Shown: positions 1 through 16,450, numbered from the stretch's first letter. The stretch is 64,000 bases of DNA from Cacajao melanocephalus (GCA_963573385.1 CAUYLG010044418.1:1-64000); one strand, 5' to 3'. Notes: generated by a model from the sequence alone, not told the origin. Program-made: numbers and translations.

Positions 1-45
1 TGTGATTTTTTGTGTCTGTTTTAACTTTTTTTTCTGTGATATTAA

Positions 46-377
<332 letters not shown>

Positions 378-414
378 GGGTTTTTTGTTCGTGGTGTTGG
401 TTGGTTTTATTTTG

Positions 415-1710
<1,296 letters not shown>

Positions 1711-1799
1711 TTTATTTTATTTTTGATCTCCTAAGGCTATGTCCCAAAGATATTAAGTAACAGGCAGAATTGGATACAGCACAAATTTTTCAAAGAAAT

Positions 1800-1931
1800 G
1801 CGGTCTCCCACTGTTGCCTATGCTCTGTATTCACAGGCATGATTATATTTCTCTACAGCATCTTGGACTCGAGTGATTCTTCTGCCTCCACCTCCTGAGT
1901 AGCTGTGACTACAGGTATGTGCCTTCAGGCC
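1800..1931 (-). repeat. old Alu-like monomer
   Basis: GTGATTCTTCTGCCTCCACC and the following GAGTAGCTG block are recognisable; the rest is diverged. Confidence 0.5.
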
Positions 1932-2389
1932 CCACTTCTTTTTAAGCCATATAAAATTATAGTAAAGGAATAAAATAGGTATAAACATGCAAGAACAGAA
2001 TGGGAAAAGTAGAAAAAGAGAGTGAGCTACTCTACATTTTTGGGAGAAAGAAATGTAGAGGAAGAGTTTTAACTGGTTTAACAATGCAGAAGAATCAACA
2101 GCCTAGAAGTGAAATGAAGTTGGAGCAGGAAGTGAACTGATTCAAACCAAGAACCCAGTAATGGTTCCAAACTGGAGGTTCTAGGTAGCTAAGGTTCAGG
2201 GAAGGCTCCAGATTCAGAAATACCAAACACCACTTGTGTGTTTTGTGGTGAGTGAGTACACCAGTTACAAAGGCCAAATGGAGACAGATATGGTAAAAAT
2301 CAATTAACGTGATTTCTCATTCTGCTTGTTACATCCAGAAAGCTGATAGGCAGGCTTATGCTTGACCCTGGCAAGAAATTGGAGACTTC

Positions 2390-2817
2390 TTTTTTTTTTT
2401 TTTTTTCCCAGACAGGGTCTCACTCTGTCACCCATACTGGAATGCAGTGGAGTAGTTCAATCACAGCTCACTGCAGCCTTGACCTTCCATGCTCAAGCAA
2501 TCTGCCCACCTCAGCCTCCCTCGTAGCTGGCACTACAGGCACATGCCACCACACCCGGCTACTTACTTTTTTGCAGAGTCCCTATGTTCCCTGGCTGGTC
2601 TTGTACCCCTGGGCTCAAGTGGTCCTGCCTTGGTCTCCCAAGTAGCTGGAACCACAGGTACATGCCACTACCCTTGGCTAATTTTTAAAAAAAATTTTTT
2701 GTAGAGAGTCTCCCTGTGGTGTCCAGGCTGGCCTCAAAAACTCCTGTGCTCAAGAGATCATCCCACCTTGGCCTCCCAAAGCCTTAGGATTACATCTGTA
2801 AGCCACCATGCCCAGCC
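2390..2817 (-). repeat. AluJ-like, three-armed
   Basis: About 428 bases instead of 300. The block running from GTAGCTGG-ACTACAGG-CACATGCCACCA appears twice (about 2524 and 2643), so one arm is duplicated. Confidence 0.8.
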
Positions 2818-3012
2818 TCTTCACTTTTTATTTTCCAGTATTTTGTTGACATCTTTGATTTGTTATTTCCTCTTCTGTCTTTGGGCTTTATTTATAGCTT
2901 TTTTATTTATGTGCTTTTAATTGAGGATTAGGAAGACAGTTGAGATAAATATGTTTTTTTATCTGCCTATTTAAGTAGAACGCTATATGCATGTATGTGC
3001 AAATGAATGAAT

Positions 3013-3152
3013 GACAGGGTCTCACTCTGTTGCCCAAGTTGGAGTGCAGTGGTGCAGTCATAGCTCACTGTAGTTTCAAACTCCTGGGCTCAGGCAATCT
3101 GTCCACCTTGGGCTTCCAGAGTGCTGGGATTATAGGTTTGAACCACTACCTC
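3013..3152 (-). repeat. Alu monomer or internally deleted Alu
   Basis: GGGTCTCACTCTGTTGCCC to GTGCTGGGATTATAGG in only 140 bases. Confidence 0.75.
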
Positions 3153-3353
3153 GTTTAAAATTAGGATTTCAATACAAAAGATGTAGAGAACCTGCTTATC
3201 CAGTTAAATCTTCTTTTCCATTTGTTGATTATCTTTTGCTCTTAAAGTAATGTGATAGAATCTTCAGTCTAGCATTTGGAAGATGGTGATTATAGGCATT
3301 GTCTAACAATGGAATTATTTGTTTTTTCAGTAATTGTTCAGAAACATTTAGTC

Positions 3354-3668
3354 TGGGCTGGGTGCACCATGGCTCACAACTATAATCCCAGCACTTTGGA
3401 AGGCTGAGGTGAGAGGATCGTTTGAGGCCAGGAGTTGGAGACCAGCCTGGGGAACAAACAGAGACAACCAACCCACCTCCCAGGTCTCTGCAAAAAATTA
3501 AAAAATTAGTCGGGTGTAGTGACACATACCTGTGGTCTCAGCTACTCGAGAGGCTGAGCTAGGATGATCACTTGAGCCCAGGAGTTCAAGGCTTGCAGTG
3601 AGCTATGATGGCACCAAGGCACTCCAGCCTGGATAACAAGCAGATCAAGACCTTGTCTCAAAACAAAG
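3354..3668 (+). repeat. AluJ-like, full length
   Basis: GGCTGGGTGCACCATGGCTC start, diverged arms and an A-rich end. Confidence 0.9.
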
Positions 3669-4623
3669 ACGAAAAGCATTTAGTCTCTTACACTTGGGAA
3701 CCTCAAAGTGTTATTTGTTAGGAATTTCTGTTTGCAATAGTGATGTGCAGAGATGTTGCAGAATTGAAATTGCAGTTTAAAAGCCAATAAATAGTTTTTG
3801 TTATTACACAACTATCTTGTCATGAAGAAAGATCTTAATTAAATCAGATTACTTCTAAGACAAGAAAACCTAGAGTATCAAGTCACGGGACAGTAAGTAT
3901 AGATGAAGTTTAAAGAGATAGCAATATTTGTGGGAACATTATAGAGTATAAATTTTTTCCCCTAATTAAGCCATTTTAGAAACAGTAACATAAATTTAAT
4001 CAATTATGCGTGAGTGAGAACTACATAAATTTTTTCTGTGAGAATCTGAAATTATGCGTAGTAATTGGGTTATATCCTTAGGAGAGAAAATTTTATTAAC
4101 AAGATGGTAAGCAGCTCACATGAACTTACATATTCAGTATATTAGCAGGAAAGGGGCAAGAAATTTGAAGAACTTGCAGAAAAGTTGCAAAGTAAGTGAG
4201 AGACTAGAATGCTCAAAGGTAAAGTGGCCTTGATTTGAAGTAAGTAGCAACCTAAAACCTTTTTATTTGGCTTAGTCTCCTAGCAGCTGATGTGTGGCCT
4301 TAAAACCTATGCTGTCAAGGAGTCTCCACCCTTAATGTAGACAATCATTTTGGCCATAACAAGAATTGTGGCAGTAAGTAGTCTGCAAAGTCAGAAGGAA
4401 AAGTCAAATATATACCTCATCAGGTCAGGTGGCTCTCTAGACTTTTGGCAGTAGAACCACCAAGCTACCTGCTCCTGTGGTAGAGAAGGATGTGTAAAGT
4501 TTATAGTGTGGGGTAATACCAGGTACTATTTTACTTCCCAAAACAGTCTGTTTTTAGGAAAGATAACATCCTTATTACCCGACACATCTCTTTCTCTCTA
4601 CTTTCTCAAAAATTGGAATCATG

Positions 4624-5226
4624 GGCCCAGCACAGTGGCTCGCAACTGTAACCCCAGTGCTTTGGGAGATGGGCATGGGAGGATCACTTGAGGCCAGCAG
4701 TTTGAGACCAGCCTGGGTAACAGAGCAAGACCCCCGTCTCTAAAAAAGATTTTTTTTTTTTTTTGAGATGAAGTCTTGCTCTGTCACCTAGGCTGGAGTG
4801 CAATGATGGGATCTCGGTTCACAGCAACCTCCGCCTTCCGGGTTCAAGTGATTCTCCTGCCTCAGCCTCCTGAGTAGCTGAGATGACAGGTGCCTGCCAC
4901 CATGCTTGGCTAATTTTTGTATTTTTTTAGTAGAGGTGGGGTTTCACCATGTTGGTCTGGCTGGTCTTGAACTCCTGACCTCGTGATCTGCTTGCCTTGG
5001 CCTCCCAAAGTTCTGGGATTACAGTTGTGAGCCACTGCGCCTGCCTCCCCCCCCAATTTTTTTTTAATTAGCTGGGCATGATGGTGCAAGCTTATGGTCC
5101 CAACTACTCAAGCGGCTTAGGTTGGAGGATTGCTTGAGGCCAGGAATTTGGGGTTACAGTGAGCTGATTGTGCCACTACACTCCAGCCTGGGCAACAGTG
5201 TGAAACCCTGTTTCAAAAAAATATAT
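4624..5226 (+). repeat. old Alu split by a second Alu
   Basis: The left arm is at 4624-4750 and the right arm at 5055-5226; an inverted Alu sits in the A-rich linker between them. Confidence 0.9.
4751..5046 (-). repeat. Alu inserted into the linker of an older Alu
   Basis: T-run, two arms and CACTGCGCCTGCC end. Confidence 0.93.
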
Positions 5227-5586
5227 ATGGTATATAAACAGTCTCTTTTAACTTGTATTGTCCCCACAACCTTGATTGAATTAATAAAATTAGTTTCCTT
5301 TACTTCATTAAGACCACAAATAAATTTTAAAAATGTTTTAGTCAAAAAAAAAAAAAAGAATCTGCCGAGGGTGCACCAAAAAAAAAAAAAAAAGTTTTAG
5401 TTTCCTAAGCCCGAATATTGTATTGAAATATTGGTACAGGATCACCATTTGCCTCTTTCAGTGACTAGACTCTGCTGAAAGTACCAGCAGGCCTCTGATC
5501 ACCTTTTCAAAATCATATAACCTATTTTCTCAGCTGACTTTGCATGGGATTCTTTTTTTCTTTTAGTTTAGTTTAGTTTTCTTTCC

Positions 5587-5871
5587 TTTTTTTTTTTTTT
5601 TTTTTGAGATGGATTCTCTGTCACTGAGGCCAGAGTGCAGTGGCACAATCTCAGCTCACTGCAACTTCCACCTCCTGGGTTCAGGCGATCCTCTTGCCTT
5701 GGCCTCCTGAGTAGCTGGGACTACAGGCATGCGCCTAATTTTTGTATTTTTAGTAGAAATGGAGTTTTACCATGTTGGCCAGGCTGGACTCGAACCCTTG
5801 AACTCAAGTAATCCACCCACCTAAGCCTCCCAGAGTACTGGAATTATAGGCATGAGCCACTGCACCTGGCC
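5587..5871 (-). repeat. Alu
   Basis: T-run then both arms, ending CTGCACCTGGCC. Confidence 0.93.
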
Positions 5872-5878
5872 TAAGTGT

Positions 5879-6175
<297 letters not shown>

Positions 6176-6178
6176 TAG

Positions 6179-6677
6179 TATTTTTTTTTTTTTAAGTGGG
6201 GGCTTAGAGCTAGGGAACAGAGTCTCACCCTGTCACCAAGGCTGGAGTGCAGTGATGCTGTCTCAGCTCACTGCAACCTCCACCTCCTAAGTTCCAGTGA
6301 TTCTTGTGCCTTAGCCTCCCAGGTGGCTGGGATTACAGGCATGTGTTACCACTCCTGGCTGATTTTTGTATTTTTTTTCTTCTTTTTTCTTTTTTTTTTT
6401 TTAATAAAAATTTTTATTTTTAAAAAGATGGGGTTTCACTATGATGGCCAGGCTGGTCTTGAACTCCTGACCTCAGGTGATCCACCCAGCTCAGCCTCCC
6501 AAAGTGCTAGGATTATAGGTGTGAGCCACCGCACCTGGCCGATTTTTGTATTTTTAGTAGAGACGGGGTTTTGCCTTGTTGGCCAGGCTGGTCTCAAACT
6601 CATGGCCTCATATGATCCCCCCTACCCTCAGCTTCCCAAAGTGCTGGGATTACAGGCGTGAACCATCATGCTCAGTC
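6179..6677 (-). repeat. Alu with an extra left arm
   Basis: A full Alu (6179-6539) is followed by a second left arm (6540-6677) that begins at the linker (GATTTTTGTATTTTTAGTAG). Confidence 0.85.
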
Positions 6678-6684
6678 TTTTTAG

Positions 6685-6785
6685 AGTTTTAATTAACATG
6701 TATTAATTGTTGTACATATTCATGGGATACAGTGATGTTTTGATAAATATATATATTAACCGGATCAAGTCAGGGTAATTAGGAT
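6685..6785 (-). repeat. L1M-like 3' end fragment
   Basis: The ATTAATTGTTGTACATATTC and TCAGGGTAATTAGG blocks resemble old L1 3' sequence. Confidence 0.5.
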
Positions 6786-6854
6786 TGCCTGAGTTCAGGA
6801 GTTCAATACCAACCTGGCCAGCATAGAGAGACCCCCATCTCTTAAAAAAAAAAT
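6786..6854 (+). repeat. Alu fragment
   Basis: GCCTGAGTTCAGGAGTTC to an A-run; a piece of a left arm. Confidence 0.7.
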
Positions 6855-7289
6855 TGCATAGCAGTAGTTGCAGGATTTAGAAACTGGACAGTTAATAGTA
6901 AAGGGCAGAAGAAGGGAAGTGTTCAATTGCAGGTTTCTTTAATGTTTATATCAAATTTACCTTTATATTTCTAGGAACACTCAAAGAATTTTGCAAAGAG
7001 CAAAGCATAAAGTAAACCTTTATATGTTTACATTTTAGAGGATGAATTGACTGCTTGGTTAACTAGGCTTAAGAGAACAAGTAGCTCTGGGATATAACTT
7101 TTTCCCTAGTGGAGACTGCACTCTTTTTGGGTCAATAACTGCAGTTACATAATCTTTTCTATGCTACTAGTTGTACAAAAAGTCACCGGACTCGTGCCAT
7201 TATAATGTTTGCATTGGAAGATGATCTGATGGTGAGAATACAGTTCTTACCTTTAGTATAAGATAAGGGCAGTATGATCCTGCAGCACA

Positions 7290-7352
7290 TTTTTTTTTTC
7301 CCTTAAGGCGGGGTCTCGCTCTGTCACCTAAGTTGGAGTACAATGGCACAAT
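7290..7352 (-). repeat. Alu fragment
   Basis: Only the start of the inverted right arm (GGGTCTCGCTCTGTCACC) remains. Confidence 0.7.
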
Positions 7353-7627
7353 TGTTAGTGTTCTTTTTAACCAAAGTTAGGAATGTCTGAGGTGGGTATA
7401 TGTTTCAGATGCAGCCAGATCTACAAATGATAGATTCCAGTAGGTCAGTCATTTATAGTTTGGGTCACTTTAGGCCATTAACCTGTTCTTGATCACAGTG
7501 GACTATCCTGTGGCATCTTATTCCAATAATTATTTCATCTCTTACATGCTTTATTTCTCCTTCATTGATTTCTTGCCCCTCCCTATAAATTTGTTTAGAT
7601 ATTTCTATCCTGGGAGGAAAATCCTTT

Positions 7628-8178
7628 TTTTTTTTTTTTAACTTTCATTTTACATTCAGGGGTACAAGTGCAGGTTTGTTACATAGGTAAACTTGTGTCA
7701 TGGGGATTTGTTGTACAGATTATTTCATTACTCAAGTATTAAGCCTAGTACCTGTTAGTTATTTTTCATGATCCTTTCCCTCCTTCCACCTTCTGCCCTC
7801 TGAAAGGCCCCAGTGTGTGTCCTTCCCGTCTGTGTGTCCATGTGTTCTCATCCTGTAGCTCCCACTTTTAGATGAGAGCATGCAGTATTTGGTTTTCTGT
7901 TCCTTTGTTAGTTTGTTAAGGATAATGGTCTCCAGCGCCACCGTGTCCCTGCAAAAGACATAATCTCATTCATTTCTGTGGCTGCATAGTATTTCATAGT
8001 GTATATATACCACATTTTCTTTATCCAAGTCTATTGTTGGTGGGCATTTGGGTTGATTCCATGTCTTTGCTATTGTAAATAGTGCCACAGTGAACATGTG
8101 TGCCTGTGTTTTTGTAATTGAATGATTTCTATTCCTTTGGGGGTATACCCAGTAATGGGATTGCTGGTTCGAATGATA
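7628..8178 (-). mobile_element. primate-type L1, 5'-truncated, with target-site duplication
   Basis: An inverted L1 3' UTR (GGTACAAGTGCAGGTTTG) and ORF2 end (GGGTATACCCAGTAATGGGA) preceded by a T-run. AGGAAAATCCTTT flanks it at 7615-7627 and 8179-8191. No intact ORF. Confidence 0.92.
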
Positions 8179-8699
8179 AGGAAAATCCTTTCAACCAAAC
8201 AGTTTGAACTTTTTAAATACCTTCTCAGAAGTAGCTGAATTCACTTCTTACTACCATTCTAAGAAACCATGCCTTCAAAGGTCATTTGCATCATAATGCC
8301 AAGTCCGGTAGCCTTTTTCTCAGTTCTTCACTTCTGTAGAATGTTACACTGTTAGACCATATCTTTTATCTTCAAACTTTTATTTTCCGTTGATTTCAGT
8401 GAAAACTGCTTAGAAATAATTTTTCTTCCCATTTCTCTGATTAGTTTTCAATTCTGTGTAGTTCTATGTTGATTATTTTATACATATATATTTGTCTAGG
8501 GTCTTTGTTATTTTCTTTTCTCTGTTACCTTGATTTTATTGACTGCTATACTTATCTCTTCTTTTGGAGAATATCCACTTCTATCTCCGACCTTAGTCCT
8601 TATCTTAACCTTTACCATTGTTCCAGACTTGACATTTTCGGATAGATCTTCTTTTTCTGACTCAGCCTATTAAACTGAACTGACAGGCTAAAAGTAATA

Positions 8700-8810
8700 A
8701 ACCTTCATCCCAAACTTACACCACATAAAAAATTAATTGGAGATGGATCAGGAATCCAAATGGGAAAGGTAAAACAAAAATACTTCTACAAGAAAATAGA
8801 GAAGAATATT
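8700..8810 (+). repeat. L1M-like ORF2 fragment
   Basis: AAATTAATTGGAGATGGATC resembles L1 ORF2; diverged. Confidence 0.45.
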
Positions 8811-9153
<343 letters not shown>

Positions 9154-9313
9154 TTATTTTCTTTTTTCAATTTTAATAGTGTATTAGTCTTTCGTTTGAT
9201 GGTTAGCACTTTTAATTTTTTTAATTTTTTCTTTCTCTTTTTTTTTTTCAATTATTTGAAGCAAATTGAAAAGGTGTAGCACTTTTTTATGATAAAAAAA
9301 AATAATGTATTTT

Positions 9314-9604
9314 GGCCCGGCGCGGTGGCTCATGCCTGTAATCCACTTTGGGAGGTTGAGGCAGGCGGATCACCTGAGATCAGGAGTTCAAGACCAACCT
9401 GACTAACATAGAGAAACCCCATCTCTACTAAAAATACAAAATTAGCCGGACACGGTGGTGTATGCCTGTAATCTCAGCTACTCGGAAGGCTGTGGCAGTT
9501 GAATTGCTTGAACCCGGGAAGTGGAGGTTTTGGTGACCCAAGATTGCGCCAGTGCACTCCAGCCTGGGCAACAAGAACAAAAACCGCATCTCAAAAAAAA
9601 AAAC
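9314..9604 (+). repeat. Alu
   Basis: GGCCCGGCGCGGTGGCTCAT start; a short deletion in the left arm; A-tail at 9593. Confidence 0.93.
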
Positions 9605-9790
9605 GGTTTTTCCTGGGTTCAAGTGATTCTCGTGCCTAAGTCTCTCAATCAGCTGGGATTACACGTGTACACCACCACATTTGGCTAATTTTTGTATTTT
9701 TTGGTAGAGACAGGGTTTCGCCATGTTGGCCAAGATGATCTTGAACTCCTGACCTCAAGTGATCTGCCTACCTCTGCTTCCCAAAGTGCA
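9605..9790 (-). repeat. Alu, truncated at both ends
   Basis: It begins inside the right arm and stops at CCCAAAGTGC. It meets the preceding + Alu tail to tail, making an inverted pair. Confidence 0.85.
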
Positions 9791-9794
9791 TCAA

Positions 9795-10140
9795 AGCTAT
9801 TTTTAATATGGAAATAAAGAGCACCCAGATGAGAACAAGCAAAAGCAATTCAGAGCAAAAGAGTCAGCTGTTATCATTTGCATTTGGCAGAGACTCAAAA
9901 GCGGACAGAGGAGTGGGAAAGCTTTATAGTGGCGGGCGGTGGGGGGTGGGGTGGGGGGGGCGGGAAGAGAAGGATTCAGGTGTGCCCTAATTGGAGGCTC
10001 CTGGCATAGGGCAGCTGGAGACAGGCTGATTAGAAGCAGGGCATCCTGTGTGGTTAAGAGGTACATATTTGGCTTTCTTCAGTTGGTCCCAAGTTGGAGG
10101 GGATGGGACCAAAATGTAGGGTACTAAGTAAGTCATGGTT
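9795..10140 (-). repeat. LTR-like old repeat with a G-rich core
   Basis: GTGGGAAAGCTTTATAG, GTGTGCCCTAATTGGAGGCT and the layout around them resemble a retroviral-type LTR read backwards. Family not identified. G-runs at 9931-9963. Confidence 0.35.
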
Positions 10141-10318
10141 CTTTTGGGCCAGTGGTTTTTTGTTTTCAGTTTTAATTTATGATTGATACATAATAATGAT
10201 ACATGTTTTAATGCATGTCTAAATTGTGTAATGACCTAATCAGGATAATTAGCATATTAATCACCTTAAACATTTATTGTTTCTTTGTGATGAGAACATT
10301 TAAAAACCTCTTTTTTTT

Positions 10319-10616
10319 GGCTGGACGCAGTGGCTTACCTCTGTAATCCCAGCACTTTGGGAGGCTGCCGTGAGTGAATTGCTTGAGTCCAGGAGTTCAA
10401 AACCAGCCTGGCCAACACGGCATAACCCCGTCTCTACTAAAAATACAAAAATCAGCTGGGCGAGGGAGTGCATGCCTCTATTGCAGCTACTCAGGGAGCC
10501 TGAGGCACCAGAATCTCTTAAACCATGGAGGCAGAGGTTGCAGTAAGCCAAGATCGTACCATTGCATTCCAGCCTGGGTGACAGAGCAAGACTATGTCTT
10601 ACAAAACAAAACAAAA
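10319..10616 (+). repeat. Alu
   Basis: GGCTGGACGCAGTGGCTTAC start; tail of AAAAC units. Confidence 0.93.
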
Positions 10617-10947
10617 CCTCTCTTTTGCTCTTGTGAAATATACGTTATTGATAACTCCAGTCATTCTGCTATGAAATAGAACTCCAGAACTTATTCCTCC
10701 TATCTAACTGTAGCCTTGTACCTGTTGATGACTTTCTCACCATCATCCTACACCCTACTTCCCCATCCTTTGGTAACTTCTGCTCTGCTCTCTACGAGTT
10801 TAATAACAACATCTTAGATTCCACATGAGTGAGATCATGCAGTATTTGTCTTTTGTGCCTGGCTTGTTTCACTTAATGTTCTCCAGTTTTATTCGTGTTG
10901 CTGCAAATGACAGGATTTTACTCTTTTTCTATGGCTAATTTCCATGA

Positions 10948-11423
<476 letters not shown>

Positions 11424-11590
11424 TGATTCCATATCTTGGCTATTGTGAATTGAGCCAGTTGTCATAGTGGTTATTGTTGGCTTCCTGGACTGGTTAATCG
11501 AGATAGTCTGACATCATTGACTCATTAGTTTAGATAGTAGGTTGGCTTCTTGGGCTGGTTGCTTCAGGTTGTGAGTCAGAATTCTGTCTT

Positions 11591-11613
11591 TATATATATA
11601 TATATATATATAT
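11591..11613. repeat. (TA)n microsatellite
   Basis: About 11 to 12 TA units. Confidence 0.95.
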
Positions 11614-11796
11614 GGTTCAGCTGTAACTGTAATAGGTCCATTGTTCAATGCATGCAGCAAGTGAGTATGCCGAGACACTGGTTTGCAGCAGAGAAAGAGA
11701 TTTAATTGTAGGGCTGCCAAAAAAGGAAACAGGAGGAACCCTCAAATCTGCCTCCCCAGGGAATTTGGGGTTAGAGCTTTTAATTTAGGAGTTTGA

Positions 11797-12573
<777 letters not shown>

Positions 12574-12966
12574 GTACTTAAGCAATTCTTAAACAAAAGC
12601 CTTATGATTCTAACATCAGGGAGCCTATCTGTAGAACAGTAAGGATGCAAATGGTTACAAGAATGTGGGTCAGAGTGCAGCCTGATTAATGGTTAATTAT
12701 ATTTCTGTCCAGAATTCTTATTAATCTTCTAAGAAAGGGTTCATAGCCATTGTCTATTAGTATATTCAGTCTCTTGTTAAAAGATAAAAAACAGGTTCCA
12801 TCAGAATGGCAAGCCACATCTGGGAGAAGATATTTGTAGTGTGTATATCCAACAAAGTACTTGTATACAGAATATATGTTTAAAAATCCAATTCAGTAAG
12901 AGAAAGAAAACCCAGTGGTAAAAATGGCCAAAAGGCTTAAACTAGCACTTCACAAAAGAGTATATC

Positions 12967-13135
12967 TTAGCTAGTGCTTATGGTTCCAGCTACTCAGAGG
13001 CTGAGGCAAGAGGATCACCTGAGCCTGGATGGTTGAGGCTGCAGTGAGGTATGATCGTGCCACTGCACTCCAGCCTAGGTGACAGAGCAAGACTTTGTCT
13101 CACAAAATTAAAAAATATAATAATAAAATAGGATC
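12967..13135 (+). repeat. Alu right arm
   Basis: GTTCCAGCTACTCAGAGGC to GACTTTGTCTCACAAAATT; no left arm. Confidence 0.8.
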
Positions 13136-13511
13136 TACAAATTGCTAAGCACGTGAAAAGGTGCTAATAGGGGAAATTGCAGTCATCAGGGAAATGTAGA
13201 TTAGATGAGATACTACCACATCTTTACCAGAATAGCTAAAATTAAAGGATAAGTATTACCAAGTGGTATATAGATTTATAGCAACCGTAGCACTCAAACA
13301 CTGCTGCTGGGACTGTGAACTGGTACAGATACTTTAAACTTTTCTGGCAGTGTCTATTTAAGCTAAATATACGTACTGTACACTCAGTGATCCACCATTA
13401 ACATTCCTAGCTTTGCCTCTGATAGCAGTGAGTGTTTATATCCACCAAAAGACACATACAAGAATATGATAGCTAAAAACAGGAAATATCCCAGACATTT
13501 ATCATCAGTAG

Positions 13512-13824
<313 letters not shown>

Positions 13825-14111
13825 ATTTATTTATTTTTGAGATGGAGTCTTGCTTTGTCGCCTAGGCTGGAGTGCAGTGGCGTAATCTTGGCTCACTGCA
13901 ACTTTCGCCTCCTAGGTTCAAGCCTGCCTTAGCCTCCTGAATAGCTGGGATTACAGACGCTTACCACCACACTCAGCTAATTTTTGTATTTTTAGTAGAG
14001 ATGAGGTTTCACCATGTTGGCCAAGTTGGTCTTGAACTCCTGACTTCATGATCCACCTGCCTCAGCCTCCCAAAGTGCTTGGATTACAGGTGTGAGCCAC
14101 CGTGCCGGGCC
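13825..14111 (-). repeat. Alu
   Basis: Starts with a short TTTA tail directly after the previous Alu; ends CCGTGCCGGGCC. Confidence 0.93.
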
Positions 14112-14472
14112 TAGAATTTATTTTTAATATTATGTTATATTAATGAGATAGGGTACTATGCAGCAATGAAAAAGAATAAACTGCTGCTACACCCAACAAT
14201 ATAGATGAATTGTATTACAGACAGTAATGTTGAATAAAAGCCACACACAAGAGTTAATAGTTTATTTCTGTAAGAAATTCAAAACAGCCCAAACTAATCT
14301 ATGGTGATAGAGGTCAGTAATGATTTCCTTTTGGTGTACTTGACTGAGAGGATTGTTTTGGAATATTGGATATGTTGTATAACTTTATCTGGCTTGTGGT
14401 TATATGGGTGTATACATATAAAAATATTTATTGACCTGTACACCCAAGATTTGTACATTTCAATGCATGTAA

Positions 14473-15104
<632 letters not shown>

Positions 15105-15290
15105 AAAAATAATTTAACATATACCCGTTATTTCCTCTTTTAGCTTTCCTTTTTACTCTTTTCCTTAAAATCTTTTCCCAGTCTGGCTTCCCTGTCTCTT
15201 GTTAAATGAAACTCTAGCCTCTCAGTTATCTATTTCTAAAACTCTGCCACTCCTTTATCTTGTTTCATCATTCAGCCATCAGCTCTTTGT

Positions 15291-15539
15291 GCAGTGGCCT
15301 GATCTTGGCTCACTGCAACCTCTGTCTCCTGGGTTCAAGCAATTCTCCTTCCTCAGCCTCCTGAGTATAGCTGGGATTATAGGCGTGTGCCACCATGCCC
15401 AGCTAATTTTTGCATTTTTAGTAGAGATGAGGTTTTACCATATTGGCCAGGTTGTTCTCAAACTCCTGACCTCAGATGATCCACCGGCCTCAGCCTCCCA
15501 AAGTGCTGAGGTTACAGGCGTGAGCCCCTGTACCTGACC
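15291..15539 (-). repeat. Alu lacking its tail end
   Basis: Begins at GTGCAGTGGCCTGATCTTGG, so the first part of the right arm is missing. Confidence 0.9.
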
Positions 15540-15789
15540 GTCAGCTTTTCCATGAAAATACCTCCCATCTATACTGTTTCCAAATGACGCCTGTGCTAGA
15601 GTTTTATTAGACTTGATTACAATCCTTAATTATTGCCAAGGACCTAACTGATTTCCCTGCAGGACTGTTGCATAGATACATACATGGCAATGTGGTTTGC
15701 TGCCTCCATCCCCCTGTTACCTATATCTGGCATTTCTCCCCCCACCCGCCCCCCGATTTCCCGCTCTTCATACTCAAAAGTGTTCTGCT

Positions 15790-15960
15790 TTATACTCAGA
15801 AAGCTATCTTTCTAAAGCACCATTCAGGATGTTGTTGTCACTCTGATTGCGTCACTTCCTCTCGTTAAAAAGTCACTACCTCTCGCACACTAGGTGCAAA
15901 TCTGGCTTCTAGATGGTGATTGTATTCAAGACGCTCATGGTCTGGCCCCAACCAGCTGTA
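15790..15960 (+). repeat. L2-like fragment
   Basis: The CTGATTGCGTCACTTCC and GCTCATGGTCTGGCCCCAAC blocks in this order are typical of an old LINE2. Confidence 0.55.
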
Positions 15961-15967
15961 TTACTTT

Positions 15968-16450
15968 TTGTGAACAAATGTTCTCTGCAAAGGAATTTCG
16001 AGAAAAGAGACTTTATTCCAGTGAACGGTTTGCAAACTGGCAGAACAAAGGGACAGTGCAGGTTTTATAGTGCCTAGGTTTACAAGCAAGTCTGTTTATG
16101 CAAAGGAAGGATTGAAACTTGCTTACTTCTGATTGGTCAGCATAGCCAAGTTCTGATTGGTTGATACAGCTGAGCCCTGATTGGTTAGTTTTTAAGTCGC
16201 AAACCAGAAGTCTGTCAGATATTTCTTTCAAAAGGCTGATTGAGGGAATTCAGAGAGTGGAGGTTGGGGGGCCTTGTCCAGTTTATGTTGGGATTGAAAA
16301 CTCCAACCCGTTCAGCTTGATTGTAAAAAGGGAGGTCCTGTGCTACTTTTATCCATGGTTTTGAGAACAAAGAATACATGACCAATCCCTCCCCCAGCTA
16401 TGGCCGTCTTGTTCTGTTTTGAACATGGCACCCTTCAGCTGTAGGAGTCC
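15968..16450 (-). repeat. LTR-like element, family unknown
   Basis: On the - strand there is a likely AATAAA (16013-16018 region), a TATA-like stretch and three CCAAT boxes in a 24-base tandem repeat. TGTGAACA at 15968 could be the LTR edge. No coding part. Confidence 0.45.
16129..16186 (-). repeat. three 24-base tandem units each with a CCAAT box
   Basis: CTGATTGGT starts at 16129, 16153 and 16177. On the - strand each holds CCAAT, an NF-Y-type site. Confidence 0.8.

Noticed and set aside
7628..8178. L1 as a possibly active element
   Set aside because: It is only about 550 bases of 3' end with no open reading frame.
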